64,000 nt of DNA from an uncultured Eubacteriales bacterium (GTDB taxonomy: Bacteria; Bacillota; Clostridia; Oscillospirales; Butyricicoccaceae): contig CAJTUM010000002.1 in NCBI GenBank assembly GCA_910579575.1, positions 62,001 through 126,000 on the forward strand, written 5' to 3'. Positions 1-7,514 of the stretch are shown here, one piece after another. Positions within the stretch are counted from its first letter, which is position 1. Every line of letters starts with the position of its first letter. The position numbers were made by a program, and so were the translations under genes. The notes beneath the pieces were generated by a model. That model did no database searches. It was not told the origin of the DNA and saw only the letters and a program-made list of their open reading frames with translations.

Positions 1-414
1 AAATTTTCCTTTTTCACTGGTCTGGCGGCCAGCGTGGCCCTGTTTACCTTTGCCGGCGGCTTTATGACGCTGCTCACCGACAAGCCGGAAATCCAGGCCA
101 TCGGCCGGGTTTATGTCTTTATCATGGGCTTCGCCCAGATTCCCCAAGACTTGGCCAAGGTCTATAACGGCACAATACGCTCCGCCGGCTACCGCAATAT
201 GCCCATGATGATTTCTTTTATCGGCATTTGGTGCGTCCGCGTGCCTATTTCCGTCGTCTTTGGCAAACTGCTGGGCTGGGACATTTCCTTTGTGTGGATC
301 GCCATCGCCCTGGATCAAATTGTCCGCATTCTGCTGAGCATCGGCGTTTTTCAGAAAAAGCGAGTGATCGACCGCGTGCTGCAAGGCCCGCCGGCCCAGG
401 CGCAAAAGGTTTAA
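1..414 (+). CDS. MATE family efflux transporter, C-terminal part (5' end outside window)
   Basis: The reading frame is open from the first base, so this is the last 137 residues of a longer protein. It contains several hydrophobic helices and a pattern typical of the second half of MATE (DinF/NorM-type) multidrug exporters: a Gly/Ala-rich helix, a loop carrying K-V-Y-N-G-T-I-R-S-A-G, then a helix pair ending in a short basic tail. The role would be Na+ or H+ coupled export at the cytoplasmic membrane. Its stop codon overlaps the stop of the convergent VanZ-like gene. The substrate cannot be told. Confidence 0.8.
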   Translation, partial: KFSFFTGLAASVALFTFAGGFMTLLTDKPEIQAIGRVYVFIMGFAQIPQDLAKVYNGTIRSAGYRNMPMMISFIGIWCVRVPISVVFGKLLGWDISFVWIAIALDQIVRILLSIGVFQKKRVIDRVLQGPPAQAQKV

Positions 415-1067
415 CAATTCTCTCCGCCCTCGGTTTCCGCTCTGTCCAGCTTAGGCCGCAGCGGCTGGACAGCCAATCGAGTCAAAGCGAAGCCGGTAAA
501 ATTCAAGATAAAATCGTCGATATCGCAGCTGCCGCAGCCGGTGAGCAGCTGGGTAACTTCGATTAAGAAAATACACAAAGCGCCCAGCGCCAAGCTGGGC
601 GCGATTTTTTTCATCCTGCTCCAAGCGAACGGCAGCAAAGCCCCCAACGGGGCCAGCGCCAGCAAATTGCCCAGCAGGTTGATGACAGCCGCGCTTTTGC
701 TCACCCAGCCCCGGCGCATCCCCTTCCAATAGACGGCCATGGTGGCGAAAGGCCGCAGATTGGTGCGCAGACGCCAATTTTCCAAGCGGAAGGTGTTGTG
801 GCGGCCAAATTCGCCGTCGAAAAACAGCAGACTGATTAAATGCGTTAGGTAAACCGCCAGCAGCAGCCGAGCCGTCCGGCGGATTTTTTGTCCCCTTTCC
901 CCTCCAAGGCCCAAGCCGGCCGCCAACGCCGCGCCCGACTGAATCAAGGATAACAACAGCCGAGATTCCAATTCCATCCAATAACCAGGCGCCGCCGCGA
1001 ACGCGGCCATGGCTCCCAAGCTGCCCAGCAGAACCCATTGGCAGAAGCGGGCCACTGTTTGCTTCAT
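411..1067 (-). CDS. VanZ-like family membrane protein
   Basis: A 218-residue polytopic membrane protein with about five hydrophobic segments. The middle carries the VanZ-type signature: N-L-R-P-F before a helix, then N-L-L-G-N-L-L and a later acidic E-V-T-Q-L helix followed by D-I-D-D-F-I-L-N. VanZ relatives are linked to low-level teicoplanin resistance in enterococci, but most homologues have no known function. I chose the ATG at 1067 because AAGGAG lies 9 bases upstream; a TTG two codons earlier is too close to that site. It converges with the MATE gene. Confidence 0.8.
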   Translation of the reverse strand: MKQTVARFCQWVLLGSLGAMAAFAAAPGYWMELESRLLLSLIQSGAALAAGLGLGGERGQKIRRTARLLLAVYLTHLISLLFFDGEFGRHNTFRLENWRLRTNLRPFATMAVYWKGMRRGWVSKSAAVINLLGNLLALAPLGALLPFAWSRMKKIAPSLALGALCIFLIEVTQLLTGCGSCDIDDFILNFTGFALTRLAVQPLRPKLDRAETEGGENC

Positions 1068-1239
1068 GCGCAATTTCTCCTTGTTGTGTCAATCTCATCG
1101 CCCGCCCAGCGGACGACGCCCATCATTATATACGATTTCCGCCTTTGATTCCAGCAAAAGAAAAATCCCAATTTCGCGGGCATTCGCAGGTCAAACGGCA
1201 TATACTATCCTATACGCGCCCCGAGCCGGAACAAAAAAC

Positions 1240-1268
1240 TTGCAAAAGAGCCGCAGCCGTGATAAAAT
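1240..1268 (+). promoter_or_regulatory. Sigma-A promoter of the 31-codon gene
   Basis: TTGCAA (1240-1245) and TAAAAT (1263-1268) are separated by exactly 17 bases, and 30 bases later comes the start codon of a very short gene with a strong ribosome site. Confidence 0.7.
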
Positions 1269-1298
1269 GTGTTTAGAAAAAGACGAAAGGAGGATGGC

Positions 1299-1394
1299 AT
1301 GAATCAAAGCGTAAAAAAGAACGAGGCCGTCGTTTTAGGCGATTTGGACGATTTCATTTTTGCCGATGAAACGCCTTATATCAGCCAGAAATAA
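1299..1394 (+). CDS. Free-standing 31-residue peptide, unknown function
   Basis: ATG at 1299 follows a strong Shine-Dalgarno site (AAAGGAGG, 1286-1293) and a 17-spacer promoter; the frame ends at TAA (1392-1394) and two hairpins with T runs follow, so the unit has all parts of a monocistronic gene. The peptide is cysteine-free: basic N-terminus (Q-S-V-K-K-N-E), a core V-V-L-G-D-L-D-D-F-I-F and tail A-D-E-T-P-Y-I-S-Q-K. It is too short for standard ORF calling. I do not recognise a family. It could be a signalling or modified peptide precursor, a small regulator, or the leader of an sRNA. No maturation enzyme lies next to it. Confidence 0.6.
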   Translation: MNQSVKKNEAVVLGDLDDFIFADETPYISQK

Positions 1395-1421
1395 AATCGG
1401 CCTCTCCCCTCCCAGATTTCT

Positions 1422-1480
1422 AACGCCGCTTCGGCGGTTTTCACGATAACACGGCGGCGAAATGCGCGCCGTCTTTTTTT
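1422..1480 (+). terminator. Tandem hairpin terminators after the 31-codon gene
   Basis: Hairpin one pairs CGCCG with CGGCG around a 3-base loop and ends in TTTT. Hairpin two pairs ACGGCG (1451-1456) with CGCCGT (1467-1472) and ends in a run of seven T. Confidence 0.7.
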
Positions 1481-1634
1481 ATGTCGCGGCGGCCGCGTTC
1501 TGTTTGAGCGGAACCGATGGACGCGCCGTTGCGCTGGACGCCAGGGCGGGTCAATTCGCCAGCTGACGCGGGCTCTCCTCTTCGAGGGGCTTGCGATAAA
1601 CGCCCCACTCTCCGCAGCTCCTAACCCTGCCGCG
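1481..1634. other. Intergenic stretch, nothing recognised
   Basis: GC-rich spacer between the small-gene terminator and the 3' end of the minus-strand GTPase gene. It has several short complementary stretches (for example CTCCTC-TTC-GAGGGG around 1575) but no gene or known RNA that I can support. Confidence 0.4.
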
Positions 1635-4361
1635 CTACCCCGGCGTATGCCCTTCGGGGCCTCTCGACGCCTTTTCCAGGGCGATTTTCAGCTCTTTGGC
1701 GCCTTTATGACGACGGGATTTTTCCAAGATTTCGCCAATTTGCCCCTTGACCTGACTGATTTCAGCCTTGAGCTCCGCCGCCGAAATGCGCAGAGCGCCG
1801 TGCCCCAGGATAATCGCCTGCTCCAGGCTATCGGAAGTGGCCACCCGCACTTTATGCCGCTGGGCGATGGTGTAGGTGGTTTTTTCAATATAGGCGTCCG
1901 CCGTCTCCGCTTCTTTGGTGTAGACCACATAGATGTTGTGGTATTTGCTCACTTCCCCCACGTTGCGGGGCACCTTGTAAGCGTCGAATACCAAAATCAC
2001 CTGGCAGTTCCGGTAGCCCTGGTAATTGCTCAGCAAGTCCATCAGCAGCTGACGGGCGGCGTCCAGACTCTGCTGGGCCGCTTCCTTCAGCTCGTCCCAG
2101 GCGAAGATGATGTTGTAGCCGTCCACCAGCAAAAACTCTTGTCGATTGGGGTCGGGCCGCTCTCGTCGGCGGGGGACCGGGTCGGTCGGCGGCTCCGGCG
2201 GCTTTTCCCGCCTGGTTTTGGGCGCTGGGTCAAAATCCCGCCGGCGGATGGGGCCATAGGTCCGCTCATAAATGGCCATCAGCTCCTTGTCCTCTTCCAG
2301 CGTGCCAGAATAGCGCGGCTGCCGGGCAGGCTCGGCAATCGGTTCCTGCGGCTCCGGCGGCTGCTCCTGCTCTTCCGCTTCTTTGGGCTCCCGTCGCCTG
2401 TTTCGACAGCTTTCCACGTGCATATACTCCGCCACCTGATTCCATTTGACGGTAAAACCGGCGCCGTGGGCGCAGAACACCGAATCTACCGGGTTTTCCA
2501 AATCCCGCTCCGGGTCGTAGCCCGCCTGTTCAATGACTTCCTGTTGGTTGTGACAGGGCAGATAGCCCTTCAGGCTGTAAGAAAGCCGGGCTTCTCCCTT
2601 GGAATAGGCCGCCGCTTGGCGGGCATAGTCCCCCATGCCGGCGGCGGGGGCCAAGCCCGTCAACAAAGACCGCTCCCCCGCGCTTTCCGGCGGGTCAAAT
2701 CGGCCGCCCATCTGTTGAATATCCGCCATAGCCCGGCCCAGGTTGGCGGGAGGCAGCTCTAAGCGAAACGCATACCAGGGCTCCAGCAACAGACTCTTTG
2801 CCTGCATCAGCCCTTGGCGCACCGCTCGATAGACGGCTTGACGCAAATCGCCCCCTTCGGTATGCTTGACGCTGGTCTGCCCCCCGATCAGCGTGATTTT
2901 CATATCTGTGATAGGCGAACCGGTGAGGACGCCCAAATGGACCTTTTCCTCCAAATGGCTCAGAGCCTGGCGCTGCCAACCTCGGTCCAGCAGTTCCTCG
3001 GGGCAATCCACGTCAAACTGCAGGCCCGAGCCCCGTTCCGCCGGCTCCAGCAGCAAGTGAATTTCCGCATAATGGCGGAGAGGTTCAAAATGGCCCACTC
3101 CCTCCGCCGTATTCTCAATGGTTTCCCGGTAGACCACGGCGCCGGGGCCAAATTCCAAGGCCAGGTCAAAGCGCTCCAGCGCCAGCCGCTGCAAAATCTC
3201 CAGCTGAACCTGGCCCATCAGCTGGATATGAATCTGCCGCAGGCGCTCGTTCCAAACCAGCCTCAGCTGAGGGTCCTCCTCCTCCAGCTGCCGCAGCTGG
3301 CGCAAAGCGACCATAGGGTCGCAGCTTGGGGGCAGGATCGCCTGATAGGCCAACGCCGGTTCCAGCACAGGCGAAGCTGAAGCCGCCTCGGCGCCCAGCC
3401 CCTGGCCCGCCCGGGTATGGGTCAGACCAGTGACGGCGCACAGACAGCCCGCCTCCGCCGCCTCCACAGCCTGATATTTCGCGCCGGAATAAATGCGGAT
3501 TTGCTCGGCCTTTTCCTGCCAAATCTCTTCCCCCTGGCCGCCGGTCAGCAGGTCTTTCACCCGCAGGCTCCCGCCGGTAATTTTCAAATAAGTCAGCCGG
3601 ACTCCTTGAGGGTCCCGCGCAATCTTATAGACCTTGGCGGCAAATTCCGCCGGATAAACGGGGGGCCGGGCATAGGTCTCCAGGCCCTGGAGCAGCTCGT
3701 CCACCCCGTTCAGCCGCAGAGCGGAGCCAAAATAGCAGGGAAACAGCTGCCGCCGGGCGATCATCTCTCGAATGCGCTCCAGGCTCACCGTCCCCTGCTC
3801 CAAATATTCTTCCATAGCCTCTTCGCCGCACAGGGCCAGATTTTCCATCCAATCTTCCCCAGGATTCGGGCCAAAATCCACGCAGGCCGAATCCAGCTGC
3901 CGGCGCAGTTCCTCCAGCAGCGGCCCTCGGCGGTCGGGCGCTAAATCCATTTTGTTGACAAATAAAAAAACGGGAATCCGATACCGGCGCAGCAGGCTCC
4001 ACAAGGTGTGGGTATGGGCTTGGACGCCGTCGGCCCCGCTGACCACCAAAACGGCGCAGTCCATCACCTGCAAAGCCCGCTCCATCTCGCTGGAAAAATC
4101 CACATGGCCGGGGGTGTCCAGCAACGTGATCTCCAGCTCCTTCAAGGGCAAAATCGCCTGCTTGGAGAAAATCGTGATTCCCCGCTCCCGTTCCTGGGCG
4201 TCCGTATCCAAAAAGGCGTTTTGGTGGTCTACCCGGCCCAGTTTTTTCAGCTGCCCGCTGCAATAGAGCATTCCTTCAGATAGCGTGGTCTTTCCTGCGT
4301 CTACATGAGCCAGAATGCCCGCCGCCAATCGTTTCATTTCCCGTTTCCCGCTTTCATCCAT
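1635..4361 (-). CDS. TetM-like ribosomal GTPase fused to a Rae1/YacP-type NYN nuclease domain
   Basis: Residues 1-640 form an EF-G/TetM-type translational GTPase: G1 A-H-V-D-A-G-K-T-T (18-26), G3 D-T-P-G-H, G4 N-K-M-D, then domains II-V. A Pro/Glu/Arg-rich linker (about 640-740) leads to an NYN/PIN-like domain (about 744-870) with L-L-V-D-G-Y-N-I-I, an acidic V-F-D-A-Y and a late A-T-S-D motif, as in YacP (Rae1), a ribosome A-site endonuclease in Bacillus. The tail is basic. Start ATG 4361 is chosen because AAAAGGGG lies 7 bases upstream and the longer frame runs into a repeat. Family knowledge says TetM-type proteins act at the A site; a role coupling ribosome clearance with mRNA cleavage is inference. 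True tetracycline resistance is not implied. Confidence 0.85.
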   Translation of the reverse strand: MDESGKREMKRLAAGILAHVDAGKTTLSEGMLYCSGQLKKLGRVDHQNAFLDTDAQERERGITIFSKQAILPLKELEITLLDTPGHVDFSSEMERALQVMDCAVLVVSGADGVQAHTHTLWSLLRRYRIPVFLFVNKMDLAPDRRGPLLEELRRQLDSACVDFGPNPGEDWMENLALCGEEAMEEYLEQGTVSLERIREMIARRQLFPCYFGSALRLNGVDELLQGLETYARPPVYPAEFAAKVYKIARDPQGVRLTYLKITGGSLRVKDLLTGGQGEEIWQEKAEQIRIYSGAKYQAVEAAEAGCLCAVTGLTHTRAGQGLGAEAASASPVLEPALAYQAILPPSCDPMVALRQLRQLEEEDPQLRLVWNERLRQIHIQLMGQVQLEILQRLALERFDLALEFGPGAVVYRETIENTAEGVGHFEPLRHYAEIHLLLEPAERGSGLQFDVDCPEELLDRGWQRQALSHLEEKVHLGVLTGSPITDMKITLIGGQTSVKHTEGGDLRQAVYRAVRQGLMQAKSLLLEPWYAFRLELPPANLGRAMADIQQMGGRFDPPESAGERSLLTGLAPAAGMGDYARQAAAYSKGEARLSYSLKGYLPCHNQQEVIEQAGYDPERDLENPVDSVFCAHGAGFTVKWNQVAEYMHVESCRNRRREPKEAEEQEQPPEPQEPIAEPARQPRYSGTLEEDKELMAIYERTYGPIRRRDFDPAPKTRREKPPEPPTDPVPRRRERPDPNRQEFLLVDGYNIIFAWDELKEAAQQSLDAARQLLMDLLSNYQGYRNCQVILVFDAYKVPRNVGEVSKYHNIYVVYTKEAETADAYIEKTTYTIAQRHKVRVATSDSLEQAIILGHGALRISAAELKAEISQVKGQIGEILEKSRRHKGAKELKIALEKASRGPEGHTPG

Positions 4362-4440
4362 TTCTCGGCCCCTTTTGCCAGAAGGATTTTCCTGGAAAAC
4401 CCCGAAAAACCATTCTGACTCTTTCATTTGCAGATCGCGT

Positions 4441-4580
4441 CCCCACAAAACCGGAGGGTTTTGCGGGGCCTTTTTGGAATTGATTGAATTTCCGAGAAGT
4501 GGATTCCCGCAAATCCCTTCGCCAGATTCCCGGCGTCCCGCTGCCGCGGGTCCCTAGTATAGTATCATGGATATTATACC
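4441..4580 (-). repeat. Structured leader repeat, copy R1 (upstream of TetM-Rae1 fusion)
   Basis: Read on the minus strand: hairpin ACCCGC-ggca-GCGGGA, hairpin CGCCGGGAATCTGGCG, GAAGGGATT, a variable hairpin, GGAAATTCAATCAATTCC, GGCC, then the final hairpin CCGCAAAACC-ctcc-GGTTTTGTGG. The element ends 80 bases before the ATG of the downstream gene. Related units occur at 25111, 29867, 34501, 36661, 40520 and 59598, all in the same orientation relative to a start codon. It may be a leader RNA or a miniature transposable element. Confidence 0.75.
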
Positions 4581-4601
4581 ACGGCCCGGGCCTTGGCTCA
4601 A
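4573..4601 (-). promoter_or_regulatory. Promoter placed directly before leader repeat R1
   Basis: On the minus strand TTGAGC (4601-4596) and TATAAT (4578-4573) are 17 bases apart, with a TG extension before the -10. Transcription would begin at the outer edge of R1, making R1 the 5' leader of the GTPase-nuclease mRNA. A similar GGTATAATATCC precedes copy R6. Confidence 0.65.
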
Positions 4602-4664
4602 CTTTTTCCGGCCGGTTTGCGCGAAAAAAGGGCGCCGCCGCTTTTTTTTTGCGTCGAACTGTGT

Positions 4665-4670
4665 TACAAT
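4665..4670 (+). promoter_or_regulatory. Possible extended -10 of typA
   Basis: TGT-TACAAT precedes the typA leader by about 135 bases. The -35 region is a T run and does not match the consensus, so this is a weak call. Confidence 0.35.
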
Positions 4671-4805
4671 AAAACCCGAGTTTTTCATACCCGACCGTTT
4701 ATCCAAGGAATAAGGGGGCTTTGCCGAGAGAGCTCGGCTGGGCTGGCGCTACATTCATAAAAAAACAGTTTCCCGAAAACCGGGGCTGACAAGGAGTGAT
4801 ACAGT

Positions 4806-6626
4806 TTGTTAAGAACAGATTTGCGCAACATCGCCATCATCGCCCATGTTGACCATGGCAAGACCACTCTGGTGGACGAAATGCTCAAGCAGGGCGGCGC
4901 TTTTCGCGAGAATCAGGCGGTGCAGGATCGAGTGATGGACAACAACGCCATCGAACGGGAACGCGGCATCACCATATTGGCCAAAAACACCTCGGTTCGT
5001 TACAAAGATATCAAAATCAATATCATCGACACCCCGGGCCATGCGGATTTTGGCGGCGAGGTGGAGCGCGTGCTCAAAATGGTGGACGGCGTGCTGCTGC
5101 TGGTGGACGCCTTCGAGGGCCCCATGCCCCAGACCCGCTTCGTGCTGCAAAAGGCCCTGGAGCTGGGCCACAAGGTCATCGTGGTGGTCAACAAGGTGGA
5201 CCGGCCCGACGCCCGGCCTCTGGAGGTGGTAGACGAGGTGCTGGAGCTGCTGCTGGACCTGGACGCCACTGAGGAGCAGATCGAATCCCCTGTGATTTTC
5301 TGCTCGGGCCGCCAGGGCACTGCTTCTCTGGCGCCGGACGACGCAGGCAGCGACCTAATCCCCCTGTTTGAAACCATTCTCAGCCACATCGACCCGCCAG
5401 AATATCAGGAAGGCCCCACCAAGGTGCTGGTTTCTTCCATTGATTACAACGATTATGTGGGCCGTATCGCCATCGGCCGCATCGAGCGAGGCTCTCTTCG
5501 GCAAAATCAGGAAGTGGCTGTGACGGATTACCACAACCCAGAAATCTCCTACAAGGCTAAAATCGTCTCCATGTATCAGTTTGAAGGCTTGCAGCGGGTT
5601 CCTGCCGCTGAAGCCAAAGGCGGCGACATTGTGTCCTTCTCGGGCATTGCAGGCATCAATATCGGCAATACCGTCTGCGACCCGGCGGCGGTGGAGGCCG
5701 CGCCCTTTGTCAAAATTTCCGAGCCCACAGTGGAGATGATTTTTTCCGTCAACGACAGTCCTTTCGCCGGCCGGGAGGGCAAATTCGTCACCTCTCGCCA
5801 AATTCGGGAACGGCTGATGCGGGAACTGCTGCGGGACGTTTCTTTGCGCGTGGAGGAGACGGACAGCGCCGATTCCTTCCGCGTGCTGGGTCGGGGTGAA
5901 ATGCACTTATCCATCCTGGTGGAAAATATGCGCCGGGAGGGCTATGAATTGCAGGTGGGCCCGCCCAAAGTGCTGTATAAAACGGTGGACGGCGTCCGCT
6001 GCGAACCCATCGAACAGCTGGTGGTGGACATCCCCGAAGACGCGCTGGGCGCGGTGATGGAAAAAATGGGCTCCCGCAAGGCGGAAATGACGCACATGAC
6101 TCCTCAAGGCAGCCGAGTACGGCTGGAATTTTTAGTTCCTTCTCGCGGATTGTTCGGCTACCGGAACGAATTTCTGACGGACACCCGAGGCGAAGGTATT
6201 ATGAACACGATTTTCCATGGCTACGAGCCCTATAAGGGCGATATCGCCCGGCGCAGCACCGGCTCGCTGATCGCCTTTGAAAACGGCGAAGCCGTTACCT
6301 ACGGTCTGTACAACGCCCAGGAGCGGGGAACGCTGTTCATCTCCCCCGGAACCCAGGTTTACGGCGGCATGGTGGTCGGCTATTCTCCCAAAAGCCAGGA
6401 TTTGGACGTCAACGTATGCAAAAAGAAGCACGTCACCAATATGCGAGCTTCCGGCAGCGACGAAGCCCTGCGGCTGACGCCGCCCACTGTGCTCAGCCTG
6501 GACGCCAGCCTGGAGTTTTTGAGCGACGACGAGCTGCTGGAGGTGACGCCCCAGAGCCTTCGTATCCGCAAGCGAGTGCTGGACCGGGCCCAGCGCCTGC
6601 GGGAAGCCAGCAAAAGCAAAAACTGA
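4806..6626 (+). CDS. typA: Translational GTPase TypA/BipA
   Basis: 606 residues, the normal size for TypA. The N-terminal G domain shows A-H-V-D-H-G-K-T-T, D-T-P-G-H and N-K-V-D, followed by EF-G-like domains II, III and V and the TypA-specific C-terminal domain. TypA binds ribosomes in the cytosol and helps 50S assembly and growth under stress or cold. The start is TTG at 4806, ten bases after AAGGAG; the next residues L-R-T-D-L-R-N-I-A-I-I-A-H-V-D match family N-termini. It is divergent from the TetM-like fusion, so two ribosome-binding GTPases lie back to back. Confidence 0.95.
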   Translation: MLRTDLRNIAIIAHVDHGKTTLVDEMLKQGGAFRENQAVQDRVMDNNAIERERGITILAKNTSVRYKDIKINIIDTPGHADFGGEVERVLKMVDGVLLLVDAFEGPMPQTRFVLQKALELGHKVIVVVNKVDRPDARPLEVVDEVLELLLDLDATEEQIESPVIFCSGRQGTASLAPDDAGSDLIPLFETILSHIDPPEYQEGPTKVLVSSIDYNDYVGRIAIGRIERGSLRQNQEVAVTDYHNPEISYKAKIVSMYQFEGLQRVPAAEAKGGDIVSFSGIAGINIGNTVCDPAAVEAAPFVKISEPTVEMIFSVNDSPFAGREGKFVTSRQIRERLMRELLRDVSLRVEETDSADSFRVLGRGEMHLSILVENMRREGYELQVGPPKVLYKTVDGVRCEPIEQLVVDIPEDALGAVMEKMGSRKAEMTHMTPQGSRVRLEFLVPSRGLFGYRNEFLTDTRGEGIMNTIFHGYEPYKGDIARRSTGSLIAFENGEAVTYGLYNAQERGTLFISPGTQVYGGMVVGYSPKSQDLDVNVCKKKHVTNMRASGSDEALRLTPPTVLSLDASLEFLSDDELLEVTPQSLRIRKRVLDRAQRLREASKSKN

Positions 6627-6782
6627 TCGCAAAAGCTTCCTCTCTCATCTCCCTGTCAAAACAAATTTTTGAAAAGGGAAATGAAATTGAGACTTTATTT
6701 TATTAAGGAAAACTGTTATACTGAAAACAGCGAAACGATTTGCAAGATCGACGGCAATTCACAGCGAAGCGGGGAACGAACC

Positions 6783-7241
6783 ATGGACGAAATTGATAAA
6801 AAAATCCTTTCCCTTTTAGTGGAAAACGCCCGCATCCCTCTCAAGCAGATCGCCGCCCAGGTGTTTTTATCGCCGCCGGCGGTTTCCGCCCGCATCGAGC
6901 GGATGGAGCGGGGCGGCGTTATCACCGGTTATCGGGCCTCTGTGGCGCCGGAAAAGCTGGGGTACCATATTGTGGCCTTCATCAACGTTGTGCTGCACCC
7001 GGAACGCCAGCGGGATTTTTACAGCTGCGTCCAACAGTCTCCTTATGTGATGGAGTGCTATCATGTGGCGGGCTCTTTTTCCATGCTCATCAAAGCCTGT
7101 TTCCCCGATACCCATCGGATGGATTCTTTTATGGCCCGCATTCAAAAATTTGGGGAGACTCAAACTCAGATCGTTTTTTCCTCGGTGATTGAGCGCCGGG
7201 AGCCTGGGCTGACGGTTCCGCCGCCCGCCCCGCCCCAATAG
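6783..7241 (+). CDS. Lrp/AsnC family transcriptional regulator
   Basis: 152 residues. Residues 1-60 form the winged helix-turn-helix (M-D-E-I-D-K-K-I-L start, then P-P-A-V-S-A-R-I-E-R-M recognition helix); residues 65-140 form the RAM ligand-binding domain with the usual G-Y-H-I-V-A-F and C-Y-H-V-A-G-S-F strands. Such proteins are DNA-bound octamers or dimers that sense amino acids. I start at ATG 6783, preceded by GGGGAA, because the family begins with exactly this motif; the longer frame is implausible. The C-terminus is proline-rich. The regulated target is not evident; it may be monocistronic. Confidence 0.9.
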   Translation: MDEIDKKILSLLVENARIPLKQIAAQVFLSPPAVSARIERMERGGVITGYRASVAPEKLGYHIVAFINVVLHPERQRDFYSCVQQSPYVMECYHVAGSFSMLIKACFPDTHRMDSFMARIQKFGETQTQIVFSSVIERREPGLTVPPPAPPQ

Positions 7242-7388
7242 GATACCCGACAGGGCCGCCGCCCCTTCCCCGCGCCCCGCCCGCCCGACGCCGCTCTTGC
7301 AGGCCGCCGCGCAGGACGGGGCGCGCTGTTTTCAGCCGGCGCAGAGGCGCTGATTCCTTTGAAAGGGCGAATCGGCGGGTATTTTTCC

Positions 7389-7417
7389 TTGTGCCTGGCA
7401 GACAAAATTGATATAAT
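7389..7417 (+). promoter_or_regulatory. Promoter of the recJ-relA-dtd-hemZ block
   Basis: TTGTGC (7389-7394) and TATAAT (7412-7417) are separated by 17 bases, about 98 bases before the recJ start codon. Confidence 0.65.
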
Positions 7418-7514
7418 ATTTTTTTACAACGGGCTTTTTGAACAAATGGAAAACCGACGCCCTTTGGCGTCCTTTTCTTTCCGTTTAAGCCCAGAATGAT
7501 TTTGGAGAAACGCG

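Noticed and set aside
1635..4448. Acquired tetracycline resistance gene
   Set aside because: The TetM similarity is clear, but the C-terminal nuclease domain and the housekeeping context suggest a chromosomal translation factor rather than a resistance determinant.
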